Of a DNA stretch of 64,000 nucleotides, positions 9,310 to 17,965 are shown piece by piece. The stretch comes from CALJFL01 sp047633055. GTDB lineage: Bacteria > Pseudomonadota > Gammaproteobacteria > Pseudomonadales > Halieaceae. Numbering within the stretch: position 1 is the stretch's first letter; each line of letters opens with the position of its first letter. A program made the translations under genes and the position numbers. The stretch covers positions 1-64,000 of the forward strand of contig JBLIEI010000019.1 of assembly GCA_047633055.1 (NCBI GenBank), in the 5' to 3' direction. The notes beneath the pieces are model-generated. The model worked only from the letters and a program-made list of their open reading frames with translations, was not told where the DNA came from and did not search any database.

Positions 9310-10662
9310 TCAACCAAGCTCCTTCAGTGTGTCTCCCAGTGCACTAATCAAGGAATCAATGTCAGATTTCTCGATAACAAAGGGCAAGCCCATCTGAATC
9401 GTGTCACCGCCATAACGCACATAAAAGCCTTTCTCCCACATGCGCTGGGCGATCTCATAGGGACGACGTGCAGGTTCGCCAGGATAGGCGGCTAGCTGCA
9501 GCGCACCGGCAAAACCGTAGTTACGGATGTCTGTGACATGTGGGCACCCTTTGAGCTGGTGCAAGGTCTCTTCGAAGTGCGGCGCGAGTTTAGCTACCCG
9601 CTGCGGCAGTTTTTCGTCGATCAGAACATCCAGAGCAGCAATACTCGCTGCACACGCCACCGGATGAGCCGAATAGGTGTAGCCATGGGGAAATTCCAGC
9701 ATATAGTCTGGACCGCCCTTGTCCATAAAAGTCTGGTAGATCTCGCTCTTGGCAACCACTGCGCCCATAGGGATCGCGCCATTGGTCATTTGTTTGGCGA
9801 TGTTCATGATGTCGGGTACCACACCGAAAGCATCGGCTCCGGTCATGGCGCCCATGCGGCCAAAGCCGGTAATCACTTCGTCAAATATCAGCAGGATGTC
9901 ATGGGCAGTGCAAATGTCACGCAAGCGCTGTAAGTACCCGGCTGGTGGCGGAATGACACCCGCTGAACCGCCCATCGGCTCAACAATGACAGCGGCAATA
10001 TTAGACGCGTCGTGCAACGCGACCAATTCGCTTAACTCGTCAGCTAAGTGCCAACCATTGGCGGGCATGCCTTTAGTAAAGGCATTGTCTGCCAGCAGCG
10101 TATGTGACATGTGGTCTGCATCCACTGCCTGACCAAACATTTTCCGGTTGGCAGCAATGCCGCCCACCGAAATGCCGCCGAAGTTAACCCCGTGATAACC
10201 CTTGGCGCGACCAATCAATTTGGTCTTGGTCGGCTGACCTTTCTGGCGCCAATATGCTCGCGCCATTTTCAGTGAGGTATCCGCGGACTCCGAACCGGAA
10301 TTAGTGAAAAATACGTAGTCCAGACCTTCTGGCGTCAGTGCCTTTATCTTGTTGGCGAGCTCAAAGGAACGGGGCTGACCAAACTGAAATGCAGGAGAAT
10401 AATCGAGAGTTTGCATCTGGCGGTGCACCGCCTCGGTGATCTCTGGTCGGTTGTGCCCCAGGCCACAGCACCATAGACCGGACAGTCCATCCAGCACCCT
10501 ACGGCCTTTATCATCTATAAAGTGAACACCTTCGGCCGCCACAATCATCCTGGGATCGTCTTTGAACTGACGGTTACCCGTGTATGGCATCCAATGGGAT
10601 TCCAGTTCCTGTCGGGTCAAATTGTGGGATTGGGGCATGCCGATCATCATTGTTACATCCAT
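9310..10662 (-). CDS. class III omega-amino acid:pyruvate aminotransferase
   Basis: A complete 450-residue PLP transaminase, the usual family length. Features include WMPYTGNRQFKDDPRM (typical beta-alanine:pyruvate aminotransferase N-terminus), FFTNSGSESADTSLK (cofactor phosphate cup), ILLIFDEVITGFGRMG, and the Schiff-base lysine in MNIAKQMTNGAIPMG near residue 290. It would use beta-alanine, GABA, taurine-like or diamine substrates and pyruvate. It is divergent from a LysR gene (114-nt gap), which likely controls it. The chosen ATG at 10662 overlaps the stop of a 7-codon leader; a strong AGGAGG lies about 24 nt upstream, too far for normal spacing. ATGs at residues 5, 6 and 9 are alternatives. 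Confidence 0.9.
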   Translation of the reverse strand: MDVTMMIGMPQSHNLTRQELESHWMPYTGNRQFKDDPRMIVAAEGVHFIDDKGRRVLDGLSGLWCCGLGHNRPEITEAVHRQMQTLDYSPAFQFGQPRSFELANKIKALTPEGLDYVFFTNSGSESADTSLKMARAYWRQKGQPTKTKLIGRAKGYHGVNFGGISVGGIAANRKMFGQAVDADHMSHTLLADNAFTKGMPANGWHLADELSELVALHDASNIAAVIVEPMGGSAGVIPPPAGYLQRLRDICTAHDILLIFDEVITGFGRMGAMTGADAFGVVPDIMNIAKQMTNGAIPMGAVVAKSEIYQTFMDKGGPDYMLEFPHGYTYSAHPVACAASIAALDVLIDEKLPQRVAKLAPHFEETLHQLKGCPHVTDIRNYGFAGALQLAAYPGEPARRPYEIAQRMWEKGFYVRYGGDTIQMGLPFVIEKSDIDSLISALGDTLKELG

Positions 10663-10724
10663 TAAAGGTATCTAGCAGATATCATACCTCCTCAGCAAAG
10701 TTGCACAAATCAATATCTATGCAC

Positions 10725-10741
10725 GTTTAGTTTCATTAAAC
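10725..10741. promoter_or_regulatory. LysR-type operator dyad between the divergent genes
   Basis: GTTTA, a 7-nt spacer and TAAAC form a symmetric site containing the T-N11-A pattern expected for LysR-family binding. It lies in the 114-nt gap between the aminotransferase and the divergent LysR gene, where an autoregulatory/activator site would be expected. Inferred from sequence only. Confidence 0.5.
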
Positions 10742-10776
10742 TGCACCTATCGACGCCAATTGAAAGGGCTGTAACT

Positions 10777-11715
10777 ATGGTGCGCAAGGCACTGCTAGGC
10801 AATGTGACAGACAATGACCTGCGTCTACTGCGGGTATTTCGAGCGGTGGTGGCTTGCGGGGGCTTTTCAGCGGCAGAACTCGAGCTCAACATCAATCGCT
10901 CAACGATTTCCAGGCACATCAAGGATCTGGAGGTTCGGCTGGGGGTCACCCTGTGCCGCCGAGGTCGCGGCGGCTTTGCCCTTACCGCGGAAGGAGAGCA
11001 GGTTCACCAGAGCGCCCTTAAGATTATGGCCGCGATGGAGGATTTCAAGCATGAGGTCGATGACATTCATCAGCGACTCACTGGCTCGTTGGCAATAGCC
11101 CTGTTCGACAAGACCGCCACCAATCCCATGTGCCGTATTCCGCAGGCACTCGCCGATTTCGACGCACAAGCACCGGAAGTCAATTTGGAAATCTATGTCG
11201 AGCCGATCAATGCGATTGAGCGGGATGTGATGGAGGGCCGTTTTCACGTGGGCGTTATCCCTAATCACCGGCCCTCCTCCAGCCTGGACTACCACCCACT
11301 ATTTGAAGAACAGATGTACCTCTACTGCGGCAGCCGTCATCCTCTATTCACAAAAAATCCAGACTTGACGCCCGCTGAGGTCAGGCAATGTAAGTACGTG
11401 GGCATTGGCTATCATTCTCCCAACATGGAAGTGACACAGCAACTTGGCCAGCGCCGTGACGCTACCGCTTACGATCAGGAGGCTGTGGCCCATTTGGTTT
11501 TATCCGGCCGCTATCTGGGTTATTTACCGGACCACTACGCCGCCGCTTTCGTGCAACAGGGATTGATGCGCAAACTACTACCAGAGCAGTTTCAATACAT
11601 GTGTCAATTTAGCGCTATTGTTCGAGGCTCACCGCCCCCAAGCCGGGTGGTGCAGACCTTACTGGACGCGTTAGTTGAACAGCATCATCATACCGGGTTG
11701 ATGAACGACGGGTAA
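10777..11715 (+). CDS. LysR-family transcriptional regulator
   Basis: A 312-residue regulator, the normal length for the family. The N-terminal winged HTH covers about residues 8-67 (NDLRLLRVFRAVVACGGFS, then NRSTISRHIKDLE), followed by a periplasmic-binding-protein-like effector domain with SLAIALFDK and VGVIPNHRP. The divergent aminotransferase at 9310-10662 is the obvious target; the ligand would be its amine substrate or a product. The 3' end overlaps the convergent NUDIX gene by 28 nt. Regulator function is sure, target inferred. Confidence 0.92.
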   Translation: MVRKALLGNVTDNDLRLLRVFRAVVACGGFSAAELELNINRSTISRHIKDLEVRLGVTLCRRGRGGFALTAEGEQVHQSALKIMAAMEDFKHEVDDIHQRLTGSLAIALFDKTATNPMCRIPQALADFDAQAPEVNLEIYVEPINAIERDVMEGRFHVGVIPNHRPSSSLDYHPLFEEQMYLYCGSRHPLFTKNPDLTPAEVRQCKYVGIGYHSPNMEVTQQLGQRRDATAYDQEAVAHLVLSGRYLGYLPDHYAAAFVQQGLMRKLLPEQFQYMCQFSAIVRGSPPPSRVVQTLLDALVEQHHHTGLMNDG

Positions 11716-12401
11716 TTCTTGTCTACTTCGCTATGTAAATAGATCCAGTTCTTATTCTCTAATATGGCACGGTGTCTGGCACCAGGAATCGTACTATCAC
11801 TCGCTTCATAACCTGCGTCGCCGGCGAATAAAAGAGCGGGGGCGCCGGCGTCATACGTTAAAACGGGCTGTACCGACTGGGGAACCCTATCGCGCTGCTG
11901 GATCAGCATGGCGGCTACACTTTCATAGCCGACCAAACTGGCAAGGGTGACAAATGTGGGCGGCATGATGCCCAGGTCGCCGTCTTTGTGTTGATCCAGT
12001 GCATCCTGAATATTGATCCACATCGCCTCGTGAATTTCGCTGCCGTCGATAATCACCCGCGCCTCGCTAGCTAGCGGTGCTGCATATATCCAGGTCTTGA
12101 AGCGCTTGGGCTCCACGATGGGCGTAGTCCAGTGGCTAAGTTGCACCATTGAGTCGATGTCGGGGCGCAGGCCACACTCCTCTTCCGCTTCGCGGGCGGC
12201 CGCCAGACACGCCGCCTTGGCAATATCTCCCCCCGCCTCTTCCATATCCTGCGGCTCCAGTGCACCACCGGGGAACACCCACAGCCCCCCGGCAAATTTC
12301 ACCGCCTTGTTGCGCTTCAGCAGCAGCGTTTCCATACCGCGTAGTGTATCTCGGAGCAGGACAACCGTGCTCGCAGGCCTGGCATCAGCGATTTGTGGCA
12401 T
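11688..12401 (-). CDS. NUDIX hydrolase
   Basis: A 237-residue pyrophosphohydrolase that should cleave a nucleoside-diphosphate-X compound. The Nudix box is visible at about residues 44-79: GGLWVFPGGALEP opens it and AAAREAEEECGL gives the REXXEE metal-binding core, with an insertion between. The C-terminal half (HWTTPIVEPKRFKTWIYAA, and later PPTFVTLASL) resembles NUDT19-like or CoA-pyrophosphatase-like members more than MutT. ATG start at 12401. It converges on the LysR gene with a 28-nt overlap, leaving no room for a terminator between them. Confidence 0.88.
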   Translation of the reverse strand: MPQIADARPASTVVLLRDTLRGMETLLLKRNKAVKFAGGLWVFPGGALEPQDMEEAGGDIAKAACLAAAREAEEECGLRPDIDSMVQLSHWTTPIVEPKRFKTWIYAAPLASEARVIIDGSEIHEAMWINIQDALDQHKDGDLGIMPPTFVTLASLVGYESVAAMLIQQRDRVPQSVQPVLTYDAGAPALLFAGDAGYEASDSTIPGARHRAILENKNWIYLHSEVDKNYPSFINPV

Positions 12402-12552
12402 TTAGGTTTCACCTTCAATGGGTCAGAGTTGGGCAAAATTTTGCTACCAACGGTCGTCGTTACCATTATCATGTCGTGGGACCAATCGGTAAAGGCAGAT
12501 ATTCGACGTTTTCAACTTTTTGTAACGCCAGAGACAAGGAGTCAGCACAACG

Positions 12553-13257
12553 ATGGACACTTACAGCCGTTCATACCCGGGTACAACTCTCAGCCTGGGT
12601 ATCTTTAGCCTGATCGCACTGACGGTGATATTGACCATCGGGATGCTGCTCCAGGTCGAGGATATGGTGCAGCTCAAGATTCTGATCGAAGATAGCGGGC
12701 CTGTACAGATGACTGGCCAGTTAGCCATCGAGTTGACCTTCGCCGGCTGCTTGTTGTCTGCCATCGTCAGCAGCCAGCGGCGCGCCTCTTTTTTGCCGCT
12801 AAGTTATCTGACCATGTTCTACTTCCTTCGTGAGGCCGACTTTCATTACAAAGTGTCGGAATTCGCCAAAGCGACTCAGTTCAAACGCTTCTATCTTCAC
12901 GAGATGATCCCATTGTCCACAAAACTTTTTATGGCCAGCATCATCATTCTTTTTCTGGTGGTGCTAGTGAAATATCTACGACGTGAAAAAGCAGTGTTCT
13001 TAAAAGCGCTGCGCCATAAGGTCACCTGGGCATGGTTTGCCGTTTGTTGGTTTATGGTATTTGGCGTATCCCAGGTGATTGATCAAATTCCCCTTTTTCA
13101 CACTGAAAAAGGGCAGGTCTTTGAAGAGGTGTTCGAGGCCAGCGCAGAGGTTATCGCCCTGCTAACCCTGATTCTATTTTGGATTCAGGTGTGGGGAACG
13201 ATTCGTGCGAAAACAGCACCGAACACTACTGCCGCATCAACTCAAACAACGCGCTAA
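12553..13257 (+). CDS. hypothetical integral membrane protein, 234 aa
   Basis: I do not recognise the family. The protein has about five hydrophobic segments: residues ~14-35, ~52-72, ~118-138 (ASIIILFLVVLVKYL), ~156-174 (AWFAVCWFMVFGVSQVI) and ~200-218. A basic loop (KYLRREKAVFLKALRHK) lies between the third and fourth. A good Shine-Dalgarno (AAGGAG) precedes the ATG. The C-terminus is Thr/Ala rich. Its last ~30 nt overlap, on the other strand, the end of a decayed gene. Single-gene unit; function unknown. Confidence 0.75.
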   Translation: MDTYSRSYPGTTLSLGIFSLIALTVILTIGMLLQVEDMVQLKILIEDSGPVQMTGQLAIELTFAGCLLSAIVSSQRRASFLPLSYLTMFYFLREADFHYKVSEFAKATQFKRFYLHEMIPLSTKLFMASIIILFLVVLVKYLRREKAVFLKALRHKVTWAWFAVCWFMVFGVSQVIDQIPLFHTEKGQVFEEVFEASAEVIALLTLILFWIQVWGTIRAKTAPNTTAASTQTTR

Positions 13258-13500
13258 CGATTGCTCTGGTACCGAGTATCACCGCCGGCCTCTTCGCAAC
13301 CATTTCCGGCAACACGTAGATACCCTCTTGATCAAAGTTCTCGTGATCGGATACATCAGGATTAGGATGCAGCACGCCTCTGGCAAAGACCTGCCACCCA
13401 CCCGCTCGCCCTCATCCGGAATTGCTCCGGGGTAATATAGCGCCCGTCTAAAAATCCAACCCTGATCTATACCCATCAACAACTTCTCGATCAGCTACTG
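13226..13500 (-). pseudogene. decayed C-terminal fragment of an unrecognised gene
   Basis: On the minus strand two frames join into a protein-like stretch. One contains GIDQGWIFRRALYYPGAIPD; the other, after a shift near 13390, contains WQVFARGVLHPNPDVSDHEN then YVLPEMVAKRPAVILGTRA and ends FELMRQ-stop at 13226. The amino-acid texture is that of a real cytosolic protein, but I cannot name the family. No intact start is found upstream. Its tail overlaps the end of the plus-strand membrane-protein gene. A sequence search with the joined translation would identify it. Confidence 0.45.
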
Positions 13501-13906
13501 CGCAAACTGGTTGTTAAACTCTGATCTGCTGCGATATTCTGAGGGCCGAATGCCCGATAGACAATTGGCTATCAGATACCCTTGACCACGAAGCTATTTC
13601 GTCTTTTTACTCCACTGGCCGTGCTGGAATACGCTACCATGATCGCGGCAGGTATCGGCTCGCGGCGGGAGTATTTCGCTGTCGTTGCACAACCATCTGA
13701 TTTGAGAAAATGGACCCCGGCGCGAACTCTTTATCGTGGTGATGTCGGCGGTGGCAGAGAACGCTGGCAGTATCAGCGCGCTATAAAAAAACCCAACACA
13801 CAAAGACGCCGTAAAATTGGGCCTACTCCTTAATTCTCAGCGACACGTTCAGATAGAGAGTAAAGCAAGTCAGGCAGTCTTTCCTCTTTGCCGTTTGGAG
13901 GCTGGC
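13501..13906. other. gene-poor stretch
   Basis: Open frames here on both strands are short, lack ribosome-binding sites and show no motif I recognise. It may hold further debris of the decayed minus-strand gene at 13226-13500. The left end of the next gene (stop at 13907) has no visible terminator. Confidence 0.4.
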
Positions 13907-14320
13907 TCAAGTTCTGCTTTTGCCGGCCTCTGACATGGCCAGATCATAGCCCAGACCGCGGGCGTGCTGCCGCGCCTGATCCTGTTCTGCCGCGCTGCGA
14001 CTAGCCACCCACAGGTTCGCGCACCGAGTACCAGTGCGACAATACGCCAGAACCGGGCCGATAGATTGATCAAACAATTGTTGCACCACACCTGCATCCG
14101 GGCCGGGAAAATCCATCGCCGTAATGGGTAAATAATGGTACGCCAGACCAGCCGCCTCAGCGGCAGCCGCAATTTCAGCAGTTGCAGTCTGGCCGACCTC
14201 CTCACCATCGGGTCGGTTGTTGATCAGCGTGAGATACCCCGCAGCCGCTATTTCGGCTACATCCTCCACCTGGATTTGCCCAGTGACGGCAATTTGGTCA
14301 GTTAACATCGTTATATTCAT
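13907..14320 (-). CDS. DUF442 / TIGR01244-type phosphatase-like protein
   Basis: A 137-residue protein of the beta-lactamase-hydrolase-like (Blh/DUF442) family, a dual-specificity-phosphatase fold. The signature loop is VLAYCRTGTRCANLW near residues 90-104, with nucleophile Cys and Arg (C-x5-R), and the opening IAVTGQIQVEDVAEIAAAGY and TLINNRPDGEE are typical. Start at 14320 (AGGGAT upstream); the frame is open further upstream but without family similarity. It follows a TauE/SafE permease with a 140-nt gap. This family often sits with sulfide/persulfide oxidation genes, so a role in sulfur detoxification is inferred. Confidence 0.8.
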   Translation of the reverse strand: MNITMLTDQIAVTGQIQVEDVAEIAAAGYLTLINNRPDGEEVGQTATAEIAAAAEAAGLAYHYLPITAMDFPGPDAGVVQQLFDQSIGPVLAYCRTGTRCANLWVASRSAAEQDQARQHARGLGYDLAMSEAGKSRT

Positions 14321-14460
14321 GTTCGTGATCCCTACATTGGTTTTATTAGCGCATACCACGGGTGAAGTATAAGCCCGCTCCTGCGTTCGCGAAAGGCACA
14401 TCCTCTGCTCTCCCGGCTGATTTATCAGTCGAACCCGGCGACGACTGCCGAACAGATAGA

Positions 14461-15207
14461 TTAAATTCCCAGGCCTTCCCACAGCAGCTTAATACCAACT
14501 ACCATCAGGAAAATACTTATAATTCCGTAATAGATTTTGGGATCTGTGCGCTTAACCAAGTAGTGGCCTATCAAGACACCAATAGGCGCCAGTGGTGCTA
14601 GAGTCAGTGAATAAATCAGGTTCTCACTACTAAATTGTCCCAACGAGTAATACGGCACAAGCTTCACCGCATTCACCGAAGCAAAGAAAACCCCCGAGGT
14701 CCCTGCATAAATTAGTGGTTTTAGGTTTTTCGGCACAAGGTACATTTGAAACGGGGGTGCACCCGCGTGAATACTGAAGCTTGTAAAGCCTGCCAGAGTT
14801 GAAAATGCGGTTGCTGCGAACCCATTGTGACGGGCACTGGCGCGCGACATCCAACCCATGAGGCTCTGCACCCCAAAAACCAGCGCCAGAGTGCCCACCA
14901 GAATACGCATGTGGTCATCATTCATCGAACCGGCGGTAAAGTAGCCAATGGCGATACCAACCATTGCACCAGGCAACATCAACTGCAGTGCTCTGCGGTC
15001 GTAGCATCCCCAGTAGGTTTTAAGTACAACTATATCCATCACTACCAAGAGGGGAAGTAAGATGGCAGCAGCTTGTGTAGGCGACATAATCAGCGCCATT
15101 AATGGCACTGCGAGAACGGCTACGGAACCGCCAAAACCACCCTTGGAAATCCCATAAAGCAGGACTGCGGGGACGCACAACACATAGAAAAGCGGCTCAT
15201 GCAGCAA
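14461..15207 (-). CDS. TauE/SafE-family membrane permease (anion/sulfite exporter type)
   Basis: A 248-residue permease with about eight hydrophobic segments, the normal length for TauE/SafE proteins thought to export sulfite, sulfoacetate or similar anions. The N-terminal LLYGISKGGFGGSVAVLAVP and the second-half HAGAPPFQMYLVPKN are the two family signature repeats. The start appears to be TTG at 15207, 6 nt after the purC stop, so it is probably cotranscribed with purC. Together with the DUF442 gene downstream it forms a plausible sulfur-stress pair. The exact anion is not known. Confidence 0.85.
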   Translation of the reverse strand: MLHEPLFYVLCVPAVLLYGISKGGFGGSVAVLAVPLMALIMSPTQAAAILLPLLVVMDIVVLKTYWGCYDRRALQLMLPGAMVGIAIGYFTAGSMNDDHMRILVGTLALVFGVQSLMGWMSRASARHNGFAATAFSTLAGFTSFSIHAGAPPFQMYLVPKNLKPLIYAGTSGVFFASVNAVKLVPYYSLGQFSSENLIYSLTLAPLAPIGVLIGHYLVKRTDPKIYYGIISIFLMVVGIKLLWEGLGI

Positions 15208-15213
15208 GCGGGC

Positions 15214-16317
15214 CTAATCCACCAGACCAAATTCGTCTTTCAATACCTGGACTATTTCCGCCTTCGGGTTATCGGACAAGTGTACGGGCTTACCCGTGAT
15301 TTTCTCCGCTATACCCGTATAAGTTGCAGAAATTTTCATGAGCACTTTTACAGGAAGGTCATTGTCCTTGGCCAGCGCCTGGCGCTCCTGCATGCGCGCC
15401 TTGTTCAGAAGAATATCCGGGTCGGGAAAATGATTGAGCAGCAATTGCCTGAAATCTTCTTTGGAATTCTCGACGACCTCGCCTTGGCGATAGGCCGGAC
15501 CATCCCAGATTCGAGATGAGTCAGGGGTGCCCACTTCATCCATGTAGATCAGTTTCTCATCGCCATTTTTGCCAGTGACATAGCCGAACTCAAACTTGGT
15601 GTCGACAAAGACCTGATCGATGCCGGCCAGTGTCTCGCTGATTAGATCAAAACCCTCACGCAGCAGAGTCTCATAGGTGTCAACATCGGCCTGTTGTCTG
15701 AACTGGAACGCCTGATAGTTATTGTTAATATCGGTGCGAGTAATATTGACGTCGTCTGCCTCAGGAACGCCCGGGATACCCTGCAGAATGCCCTTGGTGG
15801 ACGGGGTAATAAGTAGATCGGGAAGCCGCTGATCTTTTTCCAGCCCGTCGGGGATCGCAATACCACAAAACTCGCGCTCGCCCTTGGCGTAGGAGCGCCA
15901 CATAGAACCCGTAATATATTGACGGGCAATGGCCTCGATCATCACCGGCCTTGCCTTTTGCACAATCCAGACCAGGGGGTGAGGGATTTCGAGAATATGA
16001 CTTTCAGCCAGGCCCTGCTCCTTAAACAGGCCAAACCAGTGGTTGGAGATGGCATTCAACGCGGCGCCCTTCCCCGGCACACCGTTCATGCCGCCTTCAC
16101 CGTGCCAAATACAATCGAAAGCCGAGATACGGTCGGAAATAACCATGATGGCCAGGGGTGCGCCTGCAGCCACGTCATAGCCCCGATCCGCCACCAGACG
16201 CGCGCTATCAGCATCTGTCAGCCAGTAAACAGACCGTACCTTGCCACTATGAACCGCTTGATCTGTTCGAATGGGCAAATCATCATTGACTGCCAATACT
16301 TTGTCCGCAAGACTCAT
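15214..16317 (-). CDS. purC: phosphoribosylaminoimidazole-succinocarboxamide synthase, long form
   Basis: SAICAR synthase: joins aspartate to CAIR with ATP in de novo purine synthesis. The 367-residue product is the long variant found in several gammaproteobacteria; E. coli PurC is 237. Motifs seen: GKVRSVYWLTD (nucleotide site, ~25-35), VISDRISAFDCIW, RQYITGSMWRSY, and the acidic DTKFEFGYVTG followed by DEVGTPDSSRIW. ATG start at 16317. It heads the unit that continues into the TauE/SafE gene. Confidence 0.95.
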   Translation of the reverse strand: MSLADKVLAVNDDLPIRTDQAVHSGKVRSVYWLTDADSARLVADRGYDVAAGAPLAIMVISDRISAFDCIWHGEGGMNGVPGKGAALNAISNHWFGLFKEQGLAESHILEIPHPLVWIVQKARPVMIEAIARQYITGSMWRSYAKGEREFCGIAIPDGLEKDQRLPDLLITPSTKGILQGIPGVPEADDVNITRTDINNNYQAFQFRQQADVDTYETLLREGFDLISETLAGIDQVFVDTKFEFGYVTGKNGDEKLIYMDEVGTPDSSRIWDGPAYRQGEVVENSKEDFRQLLLNHFPDPDILLNKARMQERQALAKDNDLPVKVLMKISATYTGIAEKITGKPVHLSDNPKAEIVQVLKDEFGLVD

Positions 16318-16480
16318 ACTTTGCTCTGTTGTCGCTGTTGATTGTGAAAGACGGTAATGTTAGCAGAGCAGCGGCGCAGATTACACAGGCGCCATCATGA
16401 CTATGGCTTTCGCTTTTGTATCCAAGACGGATGCTTTACGATTGCGGGAAATTCCCACCCCCGAAATTACCGGACCCGTT

Positions 16481-17488
16481 ATGCAAAAACTCTTTCTGTT
16501 CATGTTACTCACGGTATTTGCGCTGACCAGTCGAGCCAGTATATTCGCAGACTGCAGTGACATAGTTGATAACGACCATCGACTAGCCTGCTATGACGCA
16601 ATGGCAGGCAAACCGATAAGTACGGATCCGACTACGGCGACCTCAAACGAAATTATCGAGTCCCCTGTTGCGGCGACCATCACAGAGCATGAACCAGAGT
16701 TACTCTTTCAGGAACGCCTGGAATTAGAAGAAAAGTCAGCGAACAACCCGTGGGTCATTACCCCACATAGACGTAACTATATTCTGCCGATTACTTACAA
16801 CAGCAGGATCAACACCGAGCCCTTTGAGTCGTCATTTCCAGATGGCGAGATGGACGAAATCGAAGCCAAATTCCAAATCAGCCTGAAGGCACCGCTGTGG
16901 GAGGACATATTGGGCGAAGGCACTAACCTTTGGGGCGCCTATACCCAGGAAAACTGGTGGCAGGTATATAACACTGAGGAGTCCGCTCCTTTTAGAGAGA
17001 CTAATTATCAGCCCGAGGTCCTACTCACGTTAGAGAATGATTTTGAGTTCTGGGGATTTCGCAACACACTCCTTGGTGTCAGTTTCACCCATCAGTCCAA
17101 TGGCAGAAGTGAAGTTTTGTCCAGAAGCTGGAATCGAGTCATCGCCACCGCCCTGCTCGAGCGCGACCGGATGAGCTTGACTGCACGGGCCTGGTACCGC
17201 ATTCCCGAAGATGACGATGATAACGACAATCCGAATATGTACAACTACTATGGCTACGGCGACTTGACCGGTACCTGGAAAGTGGATAATCAACAATTCT
17301 CCGTTATGCTTCGTAACAACCTGCGCAGCGACAATAAAGGGGCTATTCAATTAGATTGGACCTTTCCTCTCAGTAAAAGATTTAGAGGTTACGTACAGTA
17401 CTTCAACGGCTACGGGGAAAGCCTGATCGACTACGATCACAGCGTGCATCGCATCGGTGTAGGTGTCTCTATGACAGAGTTGTTCTAG
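16481..17488 (+). CDS. pldA: outer-membrane phospholipase A (PldA family)
   Basis: A calcium-dependent barrel phospholipase of 335 residues. The active-site signature is SFTHQSNGRSEVLSRSWNRV, with catalytic His and Ser two apart (HQS) and the Asn of SRSWNR completing the triad, as in E. coli PldA. NPWVITPHRRNYILPITYNS at about residue 90 is the family's first strand. A signal peptide (MQKLFLFMLLTVFALTSRA) supports the ATG at 16481 rather than an upstream in-frame ATG. The N-terminal CSDIVDNDHRLACYDAMAG is a small cysteine-paired module seen ahead of the barrel in many relatives. Monocistronic. Confidence 0.93.
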   Translation: MQKLFLFMLLTVFALTSRASIFADCSDIVDNDHRLACYDAMAGKPISTDPTTATSNEIIESPVAATITEHEPELLFQERLELEEKSANNPWVITPHRRNYILPITYNSRINTEPFESSFPDGEMDEIEAKFQISLKAPLWEDILGEGTNLWGAYTQENWWQVYNTEESAPFRETNYQPEVLLTLENDFEFWGFRNTLLGVSFTHQSNGRSEVLSRSWNRVIATALLERDRMSLTARAWYRIPEDDDDNDNPNMYNYYGYGDLTGTWKVDNQQFSVMLRNNLRSDNKGAIQLDWTFPLSKRFRGYVQYFNGYGESLIDYDHSVHRIGVGVSMTELF

Positions 17489-17803
17489 CCGCCGAATGGC
17501 CACCAAAAATCCAGTTGACACTGTCGGGCAGCTCCAGCCTTGCCATAAACAGTCATCGGCGCTAATTCGCAGGCAATGCGTCGAAGACGCTCGGCTTGAA
17601 ACTCTTGCTCACACGCGCTGCCTAATTCTTTGCTGTTGATGATCTTCGTGATGTTATCGTTCTTTTAACGGTACAATATAGCAATAATTCGCGGCTTGGT
17701 TGTCAAGTACATTTTGCGGGGGGATTTGAGCCGGCCACCGCACTTTTAATTTTTCAAACCGAATCCTGTATCGGGATAAGCACTCATCAGCGCGATAGAA
17801 ACC
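17489..17803. other. intergenic region without a recognised gene
   Basis: Nothing coding is evident. The middle (around 17650-17700) is A/T richer and may carry the promoter of the 17804-18754 pair. I see no strong hairpin with a T run, so no terminator for pldA is apparent. Confidence 0.4.
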
Positions 17804-17962
17804 ATGCAGGCACGGCTGGACACAATAAATATCTCACTCGAAATACTGAATGATCACAAGTATCTGAAGGCATTCGTCGCCCTACTGCTAGCCTTTGCGC
17901 TCCATAAAATTGGCGGTGACTGCGCCGATACACCCGATCAACCAGACCGACCAAAGGGATAA
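17804..17962 (+). CDS. 52-residue single-pass membrane peptide
   Basis: A short ORF with ATG at 17804 and TAA at 17960-17962. One hydrophobic helix (KAFVALLLAFALHKIG, about residues 22-37) is flanked by charged ends. Its stop lies 3 nt before the ATG of the DUF4239 gene, whose AAAGGG ribosome site is inside its last codons, so the two are probably coupled. Its own ribosome-binding site is weak. Function unknown; it might be a small partner of the downstream membrane protein. Confidence 0.45.
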   Translation: MQARLDTINISLEILNDHKYLKAFVALLLAFALHKIGGDCADTPDQPDRPKG

Positions 17963-17965
17963 ACC

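Noticed and set aside
13582..13833. Plus-strand frame with a hydrophobic N-terminus (LFRLFTPLAVLEYATMIAAG)
   Set aside because: No ribosome site, composition turns to Arg-rich tail, and the opposite strand of the area shows gene debris; not supported as a gene.
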